DNA from: Branchinecta lynchi
Taxonomy: Eukaryota > Arthropoda > Branchiopoda > Anostraca > Branchinectidae
Length of the DNA: 64,000 nucleotides
Reading direction: 5' to 3'
Assembly: GCA_023053575.1 (NCBI GenBank)
Contig: JAKZAP010000017.1
Coordinates: 3,045,501-3,109,500, forward strand
Part shown: positions 63,726-64,000 of the stretch, piece by piece
How positions within the stretch are numbered: the stretch's first letter is position 1
Layout: each line of letters opens with the position of its first letter
Translations under genes and position numbers: made by a program
The notes under the pieces: model-generated
What the model was told of the DNA's origin: nothing
The model's input: only the letters and a program-made list of their open reading frames with translations
Databases searched by the model: none

Positions 63726-64000
63726 TTACTTTCCATTTAGCGTTGAACTGTTTGTAATCCAAGGCTCGATAACCGGCAAGGAAAGCTCAGTGGCTTTCCG
63801 AAGCAAGTAGAAAGTCAGGTTAGGGTTCACTGGAGCTTCCCCCTTTATCAAATATATCAACGTCATCCTTGAAGCTTGCCGTGTTTGTTCCAATCTTTCA
63901 ATCTTTCCGCCAAAGTATTCAACTTTTCGCAGAGTTTCCACTGAACTTTCTGGAATCAAGTTCCTTGAAAGCTGTTTTGGTCTAAGGCTGGATAACCAGC
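63726..64000 (-). CDS. unrecognised open frame running off the window edge
   Basis: The frame is open from the window end to a stop at 63726 (about 91 codons), with ESSVETLRKVEYFGGKIERL and IKGEAPVNPNLTFYLLRK. Composition looks like real coding sequence, with a predicted helical segment. There is no ATG in view; an AAACAG before CTTTCAAGG (about 63976) could be an acceptor. No family recognised. Likely a terminal exon of a gene extending beyond the window. Confidence 0.35.
   Translation of the reverse strand, partial: WLSSLRPKQLSRNLIPESSVETLRKVEYFGGKIERLEQTRQASRMTLIYLIKGEAPVNPNLTFYLLRKATELSLPVIEPWITNSSTLNGK

Overview
The window looks like repeat-rich DNA from an invertebrate animal. The evidence is spliced genes with GT-AG introns, several families of non-LTR retrotransposons (LINEs), hAT-type DNA transposons with 8-bp target duplications, satellite arrays, and a virus-like Polinton/Maverick transposon. 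The species cannot be named from the sequence. Pentameric AACCT tails and an opsin-like exon fit a protostome such as an arthropod, but that is inference. Two runs of exactly 100 N (18962-19061 and 36253-36352) divide the window into three contigs: A (1-18961), B (19062-36252) and C (36353-64000).

Contig A. Positions 289-6231 hold a pair of LTR-like direct repeats around a minisatellite and an unrecognised 266-residue ORF. Positions 7.3-13.1 kb hold decayed LINE pieces and small inverted repeats. The left terminal inverted repeat (TIR) of a Polinton starts at 13127. Inside it follow a spliced cysteine-rich gene on + (14089-15117) and, converging on it on -, a cysteine protease, a major capsid protein, a small basic protein, a capsid-associated protein fused to the integrase, and the C-terminal part of that integrase, which ends at the first gap.

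Contig B. It starts in the 3' tail of a nearly full-length LINE (ORF1 and ORF2 on -). Next come copies of a repeat family bounded by GGATCCC with internal tandem repeats (about 23.8-34.6 kb), a hAT MITE, very short retroposon-like insertions, and one clear host exon encoding transmembrane segment 4 of an opsin-like receptor (35382-35478).

Contig C. It opens in the N-terminal part of a Polinton integrase on -, breaking at the same codon region where contig A stops. It continues with a conserved Polinton protein, a small hydrophobic-tailed protein (frameshifted), the packaging ATPase and the protein-primed DNA polymerase B (frameshifted and lacking its N-terminus). A LINE lies inside the right TIR, and the element ends at 45611. 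The best reading is that contigs A and C carry two halves of one Polinton family member and that contig B is misplaced between them. However, the outer flanks do not share a target duplication. Beyond the Polinton is a hAT-type transposase gene with a zinc-finger first exon and a phase-matched intron, truncated at its C-terminus by the Polinton end. Its first exon is duplicated and one copy is broken by a 2.06-kb foldback element that itself holds a hAT MITE. The remainder is a roughly 145-bp tandem array, a decayed LINE with an AACCT tail, another small tandem array, foldback repeats, a MITE and two candidate host exons.

How the Polinton genes would work together is known for the family: PolB and integrase copy and insert the element, and the ATPase, protease and capsid proteins form a virion module. 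In this copy PolB and one small gene are broken, while the capsid, protease, ATPase and cysteine-rich genes are open.
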